NCBI RefSeq assembly: GCF_900187065.1
Contig: NZ_LT906483.1
Span: forward strand, 3,534,001 to 3,598,000
DNA: 64,000 nt
Direction: 5' to 3'
Origin: Mycolicibacterium thermoresistibile
GTDB lineage: Bacteria; Actinomycetota; Actinomycetes; Mycobacteriales; Mycobacteriaceae
Below, piece by piece: positions 37,541 to 47,520 of this stretch. Each line of letters begins with the position of its first letter. The first letter of the stretch is position 1. The notes beneath the pieces are model-generated. The model did no database searches. It saw only the letters and a list, made by a program, of their open reading frames with translations, and was not told where the DNA came from. A program made the position numbers and the translations under genes.

Positions 37541-38059
37541 TCAGAGAGTCAAGCGGGCCAGCATATCCCGGCCCCGTTCGGCATTCTGCGGATCGCACAG
37601 GACGTCGTAGCGGCCGGCGACCAGCTGCATGGTGGAGCTGAAATCTCTTGTCCCGCGAGCCATCGCATACGGGACGGCCGAGGTGATCAGGCCGAACACG
37701 ATGCCGAGCAGCAGGCCGGTCAGCAACGCGCTCCACGGGGCGGGGCTGAAGAAACTCAGGATCAGGCCGATGAACAGACCCAGCCAGGCGCCGGTGAGCA
37801 TGCCGCCACCGAGCACCTTGGGCCAGCTCAGGCGGCCGGTGACCCGTTCGACCTGCATCAGGTCCACCCCGACGATGGTCACCTGCTGCACCGGGAACTG
37901 TTGGTCGGACAGATAGTCGACAGCGCGCTGCGCCTCGGCGTAGGTGGGATAGGACCCGATCGGCCATCCTTTGGGTGGCGTCGGCAGACCGGGAGCGGGT
38001 GTGCGCCCCGGCACCTGGGGCTGACCGGGGTTCTGTCCGGGTGAGAACGGGCTGGTCAT
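37541..38059 (-). CDS. Membrane protein with general-stress-17M-like domain (Rv1234-like)
   Basis: A 172-aa protein with a Pro-rich start and the pattern GSYPTYAEAQRAVDYLSDQQ followed by FPVQQVTIVGVDLMQVERVT, typical of the GSP17M/YflT-like domain. Two hydrophobic helices follow (LGGGMLTGAWLGLFIGLILS and LLTGLLLGIVFGLITSAVPY). Its relative sits next to lpqY in M. tuberculosis as well. Function is unknown. It is 114 nt upstream of lpqY and could share its control. Confidence 0.82.
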   Translation of the reverse strand: MTSPFSPGQNPGQPQVPGRTPAPGLPTPPKGWPIGSYPTYAEAQRAVDYLSDQQFPVQQVTIVGVDLMQVERVTGRLSWPKVLGGGMLTGAWLGLFIGLILSFFSPAPWSALLTGLLLGIVFGLITSAVPYAMARGTRDFSSTMQLVAGRYDVLCDPQNAERGRDMLARLTL

Positions 38060-38164
38060 CGGTCGTCATTCTCCCCTATTCGCACCTGATATGCACTGCT
38101 CACGTACTCTTTCGGCCACTTCGGCAGCACCGTTCGCTCTACCAGCGACGTTCACCTCGTAGGC

Positions 38165-38170
38165 TAGGTT
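38165..38170 (+). promoter_or_regulatory. -10 box of a likely leaderless transcript
   Basis: TAGGTT lies 6 nt before the ATG at 38177. With the usual 6-7 nt spacing transcription would begin at the ATG itself, and no Shine-Dalgarno is present. Confidence 0.55.
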
Positions 38171-38176
38171 GACAGC

Positions 38177-39016
38177 ATGACAAATCCGGGGAACGCGGAC
38201 GGGACACCACCCGCTGAAGGACAGCCGGGGCCATCGGAGACCGGTGCGGACGACCTCGCCCGGGAGCCCACCGGCGGCGCCGACCCCACCGCATCCGAGC
38301 ACACCCCCGACCAGCCGACCGCTGCCGATCAGGCGGCCGACCAGGCCGGGGACCGACCGGACGAGCAGGCCTTCGACGGGTCGTGGGCGGCGGCCGGTGA
38401 GACCGCGCCGGCGTACGGCGAGTCGCCGCCGGCCGGGTTCGCACCGCTCGACTACCCCGGGGCCGGGGCCGGTACCGAGCCGTACCAGCCGTCCGGTTAC
38501 CCGGCCCCTCCGCCGGGAGCGCAGTATCCGCCGCCCTACCCTCCGGGACCCCAGCAGCCCGGGTATGGCTACCCCGCGCCGCCGCCGTATGACGCGCCCC
38601 GGTATCCGACGCCGCCCTACGATCCCGCCCAACCCCCGCAGTTCGGGGCCGGACAGTTCGGGGCAGCGGGGTACCCGGACCCGAACCAACCGGGCTATCC
38701 CGGCTACTACGGATACCCGCAGGGCTACAGCCAGGGATACACCCAGCCGCCGAGCACCAACACGTTGTCGATCTGGTCGCTGGTCATCTCGCTGATCAGC
38801 ATTCCGCTGCTGTGCAGTGGCCTGCTGTCGTTTTTGGCACCGCCCGCCGCGATCGCCGGGATCGTGCTCGGTTCGCTGGGGTTGAACCAGATCAAGAACA
38901 CCGGCGAGAACGGGCGTGCACTGGCCATCGGCGGAATCGTGGCCGGCGCCGCGGTGCTCGTGATGGTCGTGGTGATCATCCTGATGATCATGCTGGCCGC
39001 GGCGGCCGGCGCATGA
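38177..39016 (+). CDS. Pro/Tyr-rich DUF4190 membrane protein (Rv1233c-like)
   Basis: A 279-aa protein. About 190 residues at the N-terminus are disordered and rich in Pro, Gly and Tyr, with repeated YPxP and PGY patterns. Two C-terminal helices follow, in LSIWSLVISLISIPLLCSGL and GIVAGAAVLVMVVVIILMIM, joined by the DUF4190 motif AIAGIVLGSLGLNQIKNTGE. Such proteins are envelope-associated in actinobacteria, with unknown role. It is divergent from the GSP17M-like gene and seems to be translated from a leaderless mRNA. Confidence 0.8.
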   Translation: MTNPGNADGTPPAEGQPGPSETGADDLAREPTGGADPTASEHTPDQPTAADQAADQAGDRPDEQAFDGSWAAAGETAPAYGESPPAGFAPLDYPGAGAGTEPYQPSGYPAPPPGAQYPPPYPPGPQQPGYGYPAPPPYDAPRYPTPPYDPAQPPQFGAGQFGAAGYPDPNQPGYPGYYGYPQGYSQGYTQPPSTNTLSIWSLVISLISIPLLCSGLLSFLAPPAAIAGIVLGSLGLNQIKNTGENGRALAIGGIVAGAAVLVMVVVIILMIMLAAAAGA

Positions 39017-39038
39017 GCTGACGCCCACCGGCGGGCCG

Positions 39039-40040
39039 TCAGCTCGGCGGCTGGAACCGTCCCCCGGTGCGGGTCATCCCCGCGGCCCGCCCCTTGGCGG
39101 CGATCACCAGCGCCATCTTGCGGCTGGCCTCGTCGATCATCTCGTCGCCGAGCATCGCCGCGCCGCGGGCACCGCCGGCCTGCGAGGTGTACCACTCGTA
39201 GGCCTCCAGGATCAGTTCAGCGTGGTTGTAGTCCTCCTGGCGCGGGCTGAAAACCTCGTTGCCCGCGGCGATCTGATCCGGATGCAACACCCACTTGCCG
39301 TCATATCCCAGCGCCGCGGACCGGGCCGCCACCCGGCGGAACGCCTCGACATCGCGGATCTGCAGGAACGGCCCGTCGATCGCGGCGATGCCGTGGGTGC
39401 GTGCCGCGATCAGGATCCGCATCAGCACATGGTGATAGGCGTCGCCGACGTCATATCCCTCGGGTTGCTCCCCGACCACCAGCGTGCGCATGTTGAGGCT
39501 GGCCATCAGGTCGGCGGGGCCCAGCACCAGAGCCTGCACCCGCGGGGCGGCGGCGATCGCGTCGATGTTGGTCAAACCCTGCGCGTTCTCGATCTGGGCC
39601 TCGATCCCGATGCGCCCGACGGGCAGTCCGTGCTGCACCTCCAACTGCGACAACAACAGGTCCAGCGCATGGATGTGTGAGACGTCGGTCACCTTCGGCA
39701 ACACGATGATGTCGAGGTGCGCGCCCGCGGCCGACACCACTTCGATGACATCGGAATGGGTCCACGGGGTGCTCCAGTCGTTGACCCGGACCCCGCGCAT
39801 CTGATCGCCCCAGCCGTCCTCGGCCAGCGCCGCGGCGACCCGAGTCCGGGCCTCGGCCTTGGCATCCGGCGCCACGGCGTCCTCGAGGTCGAGGAAAACC
39901 TGGTCCGCCGGCAGGGTCTTGGCCTTGGCGATCATCTTCGCGCTGCTGCCCGGCACCGACAGACATGTCCGGCGGGGGCGAACAGAATTGTCGGGTCGAT
40001 TCACATTCTGCACGCCTACAGTCTCTACCCTTTGACTCAT
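39039..40040 (-). CDS. HpcH/HpaI-CitE family CoA-ester lyase
   Basis: A 333-aa member of the citrate-lyase-beta/malyl-CoA lyase family, TIM-barrel enzymes that cleave 3-hydroxyacyl-CoA compounds such as malyl-CoA or citramalyl-CoA. Motifs are RRTCLSVPGSSAKMIAKAKT, FLDLEDAVAPDAKAEAR with the metal acid, VNDWSTPW for CoA, IVLPKV, and GIEAQIENAQGL with the second metal Glu. The C-terminal GYDGKWVLHPDQIAAGNEVF is typical of the L-malyl-CoA/beta-methylmalyl-CoA branch. The ATG at 40040 overlaps the ATG of the opposite gene by 2 nt, so the true start may be a GTG inside (residues 10-15). Confidence 0.88.
   Translation of the reverse strand: MSQRVETVGVQNVNRPDNSVRPRRTCLSVPGSSAKMIAKAKTLPADQVFLDLEDAVAPDAKAEARTRVAAALAEDGWGDQMRGVRVNDWSTPWTHSDVIEVVSAAGAHLDIIVLPKVTDVSHIHALDLLLSQLEVQHGLPVGRIGIEAQIENAQGLTNIDAIAAAPRVQALVLGPADLMASLNMRTLVVGEQPEGYDVGDAYHHVLMRILIAARTHGIAAIDGPFLQIRDVEAFRRVAARSAALGYDGKWVLHPDQIAAGNEVFSPRQEDYNHAELILEAYEWYTSQAGGARGAAMLGDEMIDEASRKMALVIAAKGRAAGMTRTGGRFQPPS
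40026..40031 (+). promoter_or_regulatory. -10 box for the MgtE-N/CBS gene, leaderless
   Basis: TACCCT lies 7 nt before the ATG at 40039. It is inside the 5' end of the opposite CitE-like reading frame, so promoter and coding sequence overlap. Confidence 0.55.
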
Positions 40041-41337
40041 GGCGTCGGTGAACCGGGTCTATGCCGCCCGACTCGCGGGGATGGTCGTCCTGGGCCCCGA
40101 CGGCGAATCCATCGGCCGGGTGCGCGATGTGGTGATCAGCATCAGCATCGTCCGTCAGCAGCCCCGGGTGCTCGGGTTGGTCGTCGAATTACTTACCCGG
40201 CGAAGGATTTTCGTGCCGATACTGCGTGTCACCGCGATCGAGCCGGGCGCGGTGACACTCAACACGGCCAATGTCTCGCTGCGCAGGTTCGCCCAGCGTC
40301 CCGGTGAGGTGCTGGTGCTGGGGCAGGTGGTGGAGACCCGGGTGCGCATCAACGACCCCGACCTCCCCGACCTCGCCGGAGTCGACCTCGTCGTCGTCGA
40401 TCTGGGCATCGAACAGAGCCGGACCCGCGACTGGCTGGTCACCAGGGTGGCGGTGCGCCGCCCGCACCGGCGACTGACCCGCCGCAGCAACATCTACGTC
40501 ACCGACTGGCAGTACGTGGTGCAGGGGCTCACCCCGTCCGGACTGGCGCTGCCGGATCAGGGTGTCGCCCAGTTGCTCGAACAGTTCGAAGGTCAACGCC
40601 CGGTGGAGGTTGCCGACGCGCTGCGCGAACTGCCGCCCAAACGGCGCTTCGAGGTGATCGCCGCGTTCGACGACGACCGGTTGGCCGATGTGCTGCAGGA
40701 ACTCACCGCCGCCGAGCAGACCCAGGTGCTGCGGCAGCTGAAAACCGACCGCGCCGCCACGGTGCTGGAGGCGATGGATCCGGACGACGCGGCTGATCTG
40801 CTGGGCGCGTTGGCGCCGACGGACGCCGAGGCGTTGTTGCGCCGGATGGACCCGGAGGACTCCGAGGACGTCCGCCGGCTGCTGAGCCACTCCCCCAACA
40901 CCGCCGGCGGTCTGATGACCTCCGAGCCGGTCGTGCTGTCACCTGGCACGACCGTCGCCGAGGCGCTGGCGCGGGTCCGCGACCCGGACCTGACCCCGGC
41001 CGTGGCGTCGGTGGCGTTCGTGACCCGGCCCCCCACCGCCACGCCGACCGGCCACTATCTGGGCTGTGTGCACCTGCAACGGCTGCTGCGGGAACCACCC
41101 GCGGCGCTGGTCAGCGGCATCCTCGACGCCGACCTGCCGGTGCTGCATCCCGAGGAGTCGCTGGCCGCGGTCACCCGCTACTTCGCCGCCTACAACCTGG
41201 TCTGCGGGCCGGTGGTGGACGAGCAGAACCATCTGCTCGGTGCGGTGTCGGTCGACGACGTGCTCGACCATCTGCTGCCCGATGACTGGCGGCAGCAGGA
41301 GGAACCGGAACTGACCGACGCCGAGGGGCTGACGTGA
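40039..41337 (+). CDS. MgtE N-domain plus CBS-pair protein without channel (Rv1232c-like)
   Basis: A 432-aa soluble protein. Residues about 5-165 look like two PRC-barrel-type segments (LGPDGESIGRVRDVVISISI). Then come MgtE N-domain repeats (EVADALRELPPKRRFEVIAA and following) that sense Mg in true MgtE, and a CBS pair from TAGGLMTSEPVVLSPGTTVA. No transmembrane part follows, so it is not an MgtE channel by itself. It overlaps the DUF1003 membrane gene (GTGA), and together they may form a divalent-ion-linked envelope module. That function is inferred. Confidence 0.83.
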   Translation: MASVNRVYAARLAGMVVLGPDGESIGRVRDVVISISIVRQQPRVLGLVVELLTRRRIFVPILRVTAIEPGAVTLNTANVSLRRFAQRPGEVLVLGQVVETRVRINDPDLPDLAGVDLVVVDLGIEQSRTRDWLVTRVAVRRPHRRLTRRSNIYVTDWQYVVQGLTPSGLALPDQGVAQLLEQFEGQRPVEVADALRELPPKRRFEVIAAFDDDRLADVLQELTAAEQTQVLRQLKTDRAATVLEAMDPDDAADLLGALAPTDAEALLRRMDPEDSEDVRRLLSHSPNTAGGLMTSEPVVLSPGTTVAEALARVRDPDLTPAVASVAFVTRPPTATPTGHYLGCVHLQRLLREPPAALVSGILDADLPVLHPEESLAAVTRYFAAYNLVCGPVVDEQNHLLGAVSVDDVLDHLLPDDWRQQEEPELTDAEGLT

Positions 41338-41888
41338 GCGAACTGTCGGCACGGCAACGGCTGGACACCCCCCGCGCGTCCCGCGGCCTGGACCTCGGTC
41401 TGGGCCTGGACGTCGACGCGATGGGCCGGTTCAGTGAGCGCATCGCCCGGTTCCTGGGCACCGGACGGTATCTGGCCGCCCAGACCATCGTGGTGGTCGT
41501 GTGGATCGCGCTGAACATCGGCGCGTTCGCCTGGCAGTGGGACCCGTATCCGTTCATCCTGCTGAACCTGGCGTTCTCCACCCAGGCCGCCTACGCCGCG
41601 CCGCTGATCCTGCTCGCCCAGAACCGGCAGGAGAACCGCGACCGGGTGGCGCTGGAGGAGGACCGTCGCCGCGCCGAGCAGACGAAGGCCGACACCGAGT
41701 ACCTGGCCCGTGAACTGGCGTCGCTGCGGCTGGCCATCGGCGAGGTCGCCACCCGCGACTACCTGCGCCGCGAGCTCGACGAACTGCGCGAAATGCTCTC
41801 CGAACTGCAGCGTCACGGCGGCACCGGCGACACCGGCGACTTCGGGCCGCCCGAGCCCTCCGGCCGGCCGGCGCCACCCAGCGAGTGA
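41334..41888 (+). CDS. DUF1003 membrane protein (Rv1231c-like)
   Basis: A 184-aa protein with the DUF1003 core FSERIARFLGTGRYLAAQTI followed by two helices (VVVVWIALNIGAFAWQW and FILLNLAFSTQAAYAAPLIL) and QNRQENRDRVALEEDRRRAE. The C-terminal half is a charged, probably coiled-coil segment ending in a Pro-rich tail. The GTG start overlaps the previous stop. Function is unknown; tight coupling with the MgtE-N/CBS protein suggests a shared task. Confidence 0.85.
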   Translation: MSELSARQRLDTPRASRGLDLGLGLDVDAMGRFSERIARFLGTGRYLAAQTIVVVVWIALNIGAFAWQWDPYPFILLNLAFSTQAAYAAPLILLAQNRQENRDRVALEEDRRRAEQTKADTEYLARELASLRLAIGEVATRDYLRRELDELREMLSELQRHGGTGDTGDFGPPEPSGRPAPPSE

Positions 41889-42071
41889 AACCCGGGAGTG
41901 CGGCCCGGGAGTGAGCGCAGGGCCGGTGCGCCCGGCGGATCCGGCGTCCGCGCCCGTCGGACCCGATTCGAAACCCGACATGGCCGGTGTTCGCCATTGC
42001 GTCAACAGGCCAGGTACGACTAGGTATGGTGACTTGGTTCACTTACGTCGTCACGACCCGAGGATGGTTGA

Positions 42072-43427
42072 GTGCGCATACGGGGACGAGCCGCCGTCGC
42101 GGCGGCGCGGCGCCGGTTGAGCCGCGCAGTGAATCGACCCGCCTTGAACCGACCCGCCTTCGGGCTCGCCGTGATCACCCCACTGGTCTTCGCCGGTGCG
42201 GTCGGCGGCTCCGGACCACTCCAGTTCCCGCACGAGTCCGACACCGCGGTCACCCCGCTGGCCGCGGTCAGCCCGGAGCCGGTGGACCGGTCCGGCCCGA
42301 CCGTCGTGGCGCTGCAGAAGAAGCCCGCCCCGTTCCATTTCGTCGAATCCACGGTGGCCGCCCCACCCCCGGCAGCGGTGGTCAATACCCCGGGCACGCT
42401 GGGCATACCCGCGATGGCGCTGCGGGCCTACCGCAACGCGGAGCGGATGATGGCGCACGCCCAGCCGGAGTGCGGGGTGAGCTGGAACCTGCTGGCCGGA
42501 ATCGGCCGGATCGAGTCGATGCACGCCTACGGCGGCGCCACCGACGCCAACGGCACCGCGATACGACCGATCCTGGGTCCGCTGTTGGACGGATCCCTGC
42601 CGGGCAACGAGATCATCGTGCAGAGCCGCACCGCCGACCGGGTCACCTATGCCCGCGCGCTGGGGCCGATGCAGTTCCTGCCCGGCACCTGGGCGCGCTT
42701 CGCCTCCGACGGTGACGGCGACGGCAAGGCCGATGTGCAGAACCTGTTCGACTCCACGCTGGCCGCCGCCCGCTATCTGTGCAGCGGCGGGATGAATCTG
42801 CGGGATCCCTCGCATGTCATGCAGGCGCTGCTGCGGTACAACAACTCGGTCGCCTATGCGCACAATGTGATGGGCTGGGCGGCCGCGTACGCCACCGGTG
42901 TGCACCCGGTGGATCTGCCACCGCTGACCGGTCCGGTGCCGTCGCTCAACTCCCATGTGTCCGGCTACGACGGGCTCGGCCCCGGTTCCCCGCTGAACGC
43001 CATGGGCCTGTCGCCGGGTGATCCGCTGGCGGTGCTGCCGCTGATCGACGGTCGTGCGGAGGCCGCCACCCGGCTTCCCGGCCCGGTCCCCGGGTTCGCG
43101 CCGAACCAGGAGCTGGGGCCGTTGCCCGGCCCGGCCCCGGAGTCGCCCGCCACGCCCACGACCCAGGAGGCGCCGCCGTGGGTGCCGCCCTGGATGCAAC
43201 CCCCGGAGCCGGAGTGCGTGGTGTTCTGCCTCAAGCCGACCGCGCCGCCGGCCCCGCCGCTGGGGCAGCCAGCACCGCCGCAGGTCGCGCCGGCACCGCC
43301 GGCTCCCGGCCCGGCGCCCGAGGCTCCACCCGAGCCCGGCCCCGCGCTCGCCGACCCGGCGCAGCCACCGGCACCCGGCCCCGCACCGGGCCCGGCTCCC
43401 GCTGCGGTGCCCGGCCCGGGTCACTGA
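42072..43427 (+). CDS. Exported lytic-transglycosylase-like protein (Rv1230c-like)
   Basis: A 451-aa protein. A basic, Arg-rich start leads to one hydrophobic segment (LAVITPLVFAGAVGGSGPL). Residues about 115-290 form a MltB/SLT_2-like transglycosylase domain: VSWNLLAGIGRIESMHAYGG with the candidate catalytic Glu, then ALGPMQFLPGTWARFASDGD and LRYNNSVAYAHNVMGWA. The last 130 residues are Pro/Ala-rich, including a two-Cys segment (PECVVFCLKP). It probably trims peptidoglycan at the cell wall. GTG at 42072 is the start; TAGGTAT about 40 nt upstream is a possible promoter element. Confidence 0.84.
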   Translation: MRIRGRAAVAAARRRLSRAVNRPALNRPAFGLAVITPLVFAGAVGGSGPLQFPHESDTAVTPLAAVSPEPVDRSGPTVVALQKKPAPFHFVESTVAAPPPAAVVNTPGTLGIPAMALRAYRNAERMMAHAQPECGVSWNLLAGIGRIESMHAYGGATDANGTAIRPILGPLLDGSLPGNEIIVQSRTADRVTYARALGPMQFLPGTWARFASDGDGDGKADVQNLFDSTLAAARYLCSGGMNLRDPSHVMQALLRYNNSVAYAHNVMGWAAAYATGVHPVDLPPLTGPVPSLNSHVSGYDGLGPGSPLNAMGLSPGDPLAVLPLIDGRAEAATRLPGPVPGFAPNQELGPLPGPAPESPATPTTQEAPPWVPPWMQPPEPECVVFCLKPTAPPAPPLGQPAPPQVAPAPPAPGPAPEAPPEPGPALADPAQPPAPGPAPGPAPAAVPGPGH

Positions 43428-43441
43428 GATAGCCGCGGGCC

Positions 43442-43447
43442 TACACT
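43442..43447 (+). promoter_or_regulatory. -10 box of mrp, leaderless
   Basis: TACACT lies 8 nt before the mrp ATG at 43456, and there is no ribosome-binding site between them. Confidence 0.5.
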
Positions 43448-43455
43448 CGTGGGTG

Positions 43456-44598
43456 ATGACCCACACCCCGGAAGACCTGACAGCGGCCGTGCGCGCGGCG
43501 CTGGCCAAGGTGATCGACCCCGAGCTGCGGAAGCCGATCACCGAACTCGGCATGGTCAAAAGTGTCACCGTCGGATCCGACAGCGCCGTGCACGTGGACG
43601 TGTACCTGACCACCTCGGCGTGTCCGAAGAAGACCGAGATCGCCGATGCGGTGCGTGCCGCGGTCACCGATGTGCCCGGCACCGGCGCGGTGACCGTCGG
43701 GCTCGACGTGATGGACGACGAACAACGGGCCGAACTGCGCAAGAAGCTGCGCGGTGACTCCCGCGAACCCGTCATCCCGTTCGCCCAGCCGGGGTCGCTG
43801 ACCAGGGTGTACGCGGTCGCCTCGGGTAAAGGCGGGGTCGGCAAGTCCAGTGTGACGGTGAACCTCGCCGCCGCGATGGCCGCGCGGGGGCTGTCCGTCG
43901 GGGTCCTCGACGCCGACATCTACGGGCACTCGGTGCCGCGCATGATGGGCACCGAGGACCGGCCGGTGCAGGTCGACTCGATGATCGTGCCGCCCGTCGC
44001 GCACAACGTGAAGGTCATCTCGATCGCGATGTTCACCGCCGGCAACACCCCGGTGGTGTGGCGGGGCCCGATGCTGCACCGGGCGTTGCAGCAGTTCCTC
44101 GCCGACGTGTACTGGGGCGACCTCGACGTGTTGCTCCTCGATCTGCCACCGGGCACCGGTGACGTGGCGATCTCGGTGGCCCAGTTGATTCCGAGTGCCG
44201 AGATCCTGGTGGTCACCACACCGCAGGCCGCGGCAGCCGAGGTCGCCGAACGGGCCGGCGCGATCGCCCTGCAGACCCGTCAGCGCATCGTCGGCGTGGT
44301 GGAGAACATGGCCGGGCTGCAACTGCCCGACGGCACCACGATGAACCTGTTCGGCGAGGGCGGCGGCCAGCAGGTCGCCGAGCGGCTGACCCGCGCCGTC
44401 GGCGCCGAGGTGCCGTTACTCGGACAGGTGCCGCTGGATCCCGCGCTGGTGAGCGCCGGTGACGCCGGGGTGCCGCTGGTGTTGTCGGCGCCGGACTCCG
44501 CCGCGGGCAAGGAACTGCGCAAGATCGCCGACGCGTTGTCGACGCGCAAACGGGGTCTGGCCGGTATGTCGTTGGGGCTCGACCCGGCTGGTCGCTGA
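43456..44598 (+). CDS. mrp: Mrp/NBP35-type Fe-S cluster carrier ATPase
   Basis: A 380-aa P-loop ATPase that holds and delivers Fe-S clusters. Residues 1-95 are a MIP18/DUF59 domain (ALAKVIDPELRKPITELGMV). The ATPase part has the deviant Walker A SGKGGVGKSS, switch I DADIYGHSVP and Walker B LLLDLPPGTGD. The CxxC pair that binds the bridging cluster in many Mrp proteins is not found, since the region after VVENMAGLQ lacks both Cys; this is common in actinobacterial members. The ATG at 43456 is favoured because the -10 box stands just before it. Confidence 0.93.
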   Translation: MTHTPEDLTAAVRAALAKVIDPELRKPITELGMVKSVTVGSDSAVHVDVYLTTSACPKKTEIADAVRAAVTDVPGTGAVTVGLDVMDDEQRAELRKKLRGDSREPVIPFAQPGSLTRVYAVASGKGGVGKSSVTVNLAAAMAARGLSVGVLDADIYGHSVPRMMGTEDRPVQVDSMIVPPVAHNVKVISIAMFTAGNTPVVWRGPMLHRALQQFLADVYWGDLDVLLLDLPPGTGDVAISVAQLIPSAEILVVTTPQAAAAEVAERAGAIALQTRQRIVGVVENMAGLQLPDGTTMNLFGEGGGQQVAERLTRAVGAEVPLLGQVPLDPALVSAGDAGVPLVLSAPDSAAGKELRKIADALSTRKRGLAGMSLGLDPAGR

Positions 44599-44602
44599 GA
44601 TT

Positions 44603-44621
44603 CGGCCGGCTCGACCGGCCG
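44603..44621 (+). terminator. Hairpin after mrp
   Basis: Arms CGGCCGG and CCGGCCG around the loop CTCGA start 5 nt after the mrp stop. No U-run follows. Confidence 0.6.
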
Positions 44622-44654
44622 TGCCGGAGCTCGGCGTGCCCACACGGTCTGAGA

Positions 44655-44851
44655 CTGTGCACTCAGCGCGACCAGAGTGCACGGCCCGCGTCGAGGGTGC
44701 TCGGCCCGCGTCGACGGTGAGTTCAACGCGTCGAATGGGAACTCCGCGGGTCGACACGCCGGAAACCGCCTCCGGCACCGCACATCCGAACCAGCTCACG
44801 CACATTCACAGCAGCTGACGCACATTCGCGGCGGCCGCTGCACATTCGACG
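44655..44851. repeat. Degenerate 20-bp tandem repeats between mrp and tatB
   Basis: Five consecutive 20-bp units run from 44655 to 44754, four of them ending in a GTCGA-type motif (GAGTGCACGGCCCGCGTCGA is the second). After a 37-nt gap, three more 20-bp units built on GCACATTC run from 44792 to 44851. A further 14-bp repeat, GGGCATACCTGAGCG, occurs twice near 44856-44884. The 296-bp region shows no gene. Confidence 0.8.
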
Positions 44852-44894
44852 GCACGGGCATACCTGAGCGGGCATACCTGAGCGCTCGGTCTGA

Positions 44895-45329
44895 TCAGGT
44901 GGCGTCGGGGTCGATCTTCGGGGTGCGCACGGGGGTCTCCGCGTCGACCGGCTGGACCGTATTGGACTGCGTACCCGACGGCGGGTGCGGCGCACGGGAA
45001 TCGGCGGCGGAACCGGCCCCGTCGGAACCAGGGGTGTCGAACCGGCCGGTGAAGATGGAATCGTCGCCGTCCAGCAGATGTTTGGTGAGCGCGGCCCGCG
45101 GCGTCATTCCCCGCAGTTTCTGCAGCTCGCTCAACGGTTCGCGCAGGTCGTCGAACTCCGGACCGAATTCCTCCCGCAGCTGGCTGGTCGCGCCGCTGAC
45201 ATAGTCGCGCACCTGCCGCAGCGCGTTGGCGGTCCAGCGGATGGCGCCGGGTAACCGCTCCGGACCGAGAATCACCAGTCCGGCGATGACCAGGATCACC
45301 ATCTCACCCCAGCCGACGTTGGAGAACAT
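44895..45329 (-). CDS. tatB: Twin-arginine translocase subunit TatB
   Basis: A 144-aa TatB. The N-terminal membrane helix with hinge is [20 protein letters not shown] followed by [12 protein letters not shown], then an amphipathic helix and a Pro/Asp-rich disordered tail. TatB receives folded Tat substrates with TatC. It is the last gene of the sigE-rseA-htrA-tatB locus and starts 2 nt after htrA, so it is co-transcribed with it. Confidence 0.95.
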   Translation of the reverse strand: MFSNVGWGEMVILVIAGLVILGPERLPGAIRWTANALRQVRDYVSGATSQLREEFGPEFDDLREPLSELQKLRGMTPRAALTKHLLDGDDSIFTGRFDTPGSDGAGSAADSRAPHPPSGTQSNTVQPVDAETPVRTPKIDPDAT

Positions 45330-45331
45330 GG

Positions 45332-46924
<1,593 letters not shown>

Positions 46925-46929
46925 CTACC

Positions 46930-47328
46930 CTACCGACGTTTACGCCAGCCGCGAGGCTGCCAGTCAGCAAAGGGTGGGGGCTTCGGATCCTCCGGCGTCG
47001 TCGCCGACGTGCGGTTCGGGATCTCCGACAGCAGGCCCCACAGCGAATTGGGCACGTCCACCGGTCGCGACTCCCGCAGCGCCGCCCGGGCCTGGGCCTG
47101 CGCGTCGACCTCGGCGGCGCACTGCGGACACAGCGACAGGTGGTGGGCGGCGCGCAGATGGGCGGTCATCCCCAGCTCACCGTCGACGAACGCCGCGACG
47201 GCCTCGGTGGACAGATGCTCGGTCGACCCGAACTGGCGCGGCGCGCCGACCGGTGCGTCGTTCTGCGGCGCGAACTGAGCGGGGAGCCAGGAGAACGCAC
47301 GACGGAACAGATGTCCCGGTTCGGCCAT
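46930..47328 (-). CDS. rseA: Anti-sigma-E factor RseA
   Basis: A 132-aa zinc-type anti-sigma factor (ZAS) that holds SigE inactive. The motif is HLSTEAVAAFVDGELGMTAH followed by HLRAAHHLSLCPQC, giving the His-x3-Cys-x2-Cys zinc site. No membrane helix is seen, so it is a soluble anti-sigma factor. I choose the ATG at 47328 after GAGAGGAGCC; an in-frame GTG lies one codon earlier. In M. tuberculosis RseA is phosphorylated by PknB and degraded by ClpC1P2. Confidence 0.93.
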   Translation of the reverse strand: MAEPGHLFRRAFSWLPAQFAPQNDAPVGAPRQFGSTEHLSTEAVAAFVDGELGMTAHLRAAHHLSLCPQCAAEVDAQAQARAALRESRPVDVPNSLWGLLSEIPNRTSATTPEDPKPPPFADWQPRGWRKRR

Positions 47329-47455
47329 CACCTGGCTCCTCTCAGCTTGATCAGTCGTCACGGGCCCGCGACAGGGCTAGGTCAGGTCGTGACCGTGGTG
47401 TTCTTTCGAATGTAGCGCGCAATGCGCCGGGAGACACCCGGCACCGGTCATGCGT

Positions 47456-47520
47456 CCGCCAATCAGGACCGCCAATCAGGACCGCCAATCAGGACCACCG
47501 ATCAGGACCACCGATCAGGA
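47456..47520. repeat. Five 13-bp tandem repeats at the 3' end of sigE
   Basis: Three units of CCGCCAATCAGGA (47456-47494) are followed by two of CCACCGATCAGGA (47495-47520). The sigE stop codon lies in the last unit (47515-47517). Copy number could vary between strains. Confidence 0.93.

Noticed and set aside
43456..44598. Mrp with a CxxC cluster-binding pair
   Set aside because: No CxxC pair is found after the VVENMAG segment, so I do not claim that site although the family often has it.
47456..47520. CRISPR-like array
   Set aside because: The 13-bp units are directly adjacent without spacers, so this is a simple tandem repeat. The 20-bp units at 44655-44851 also lack unique spacers.
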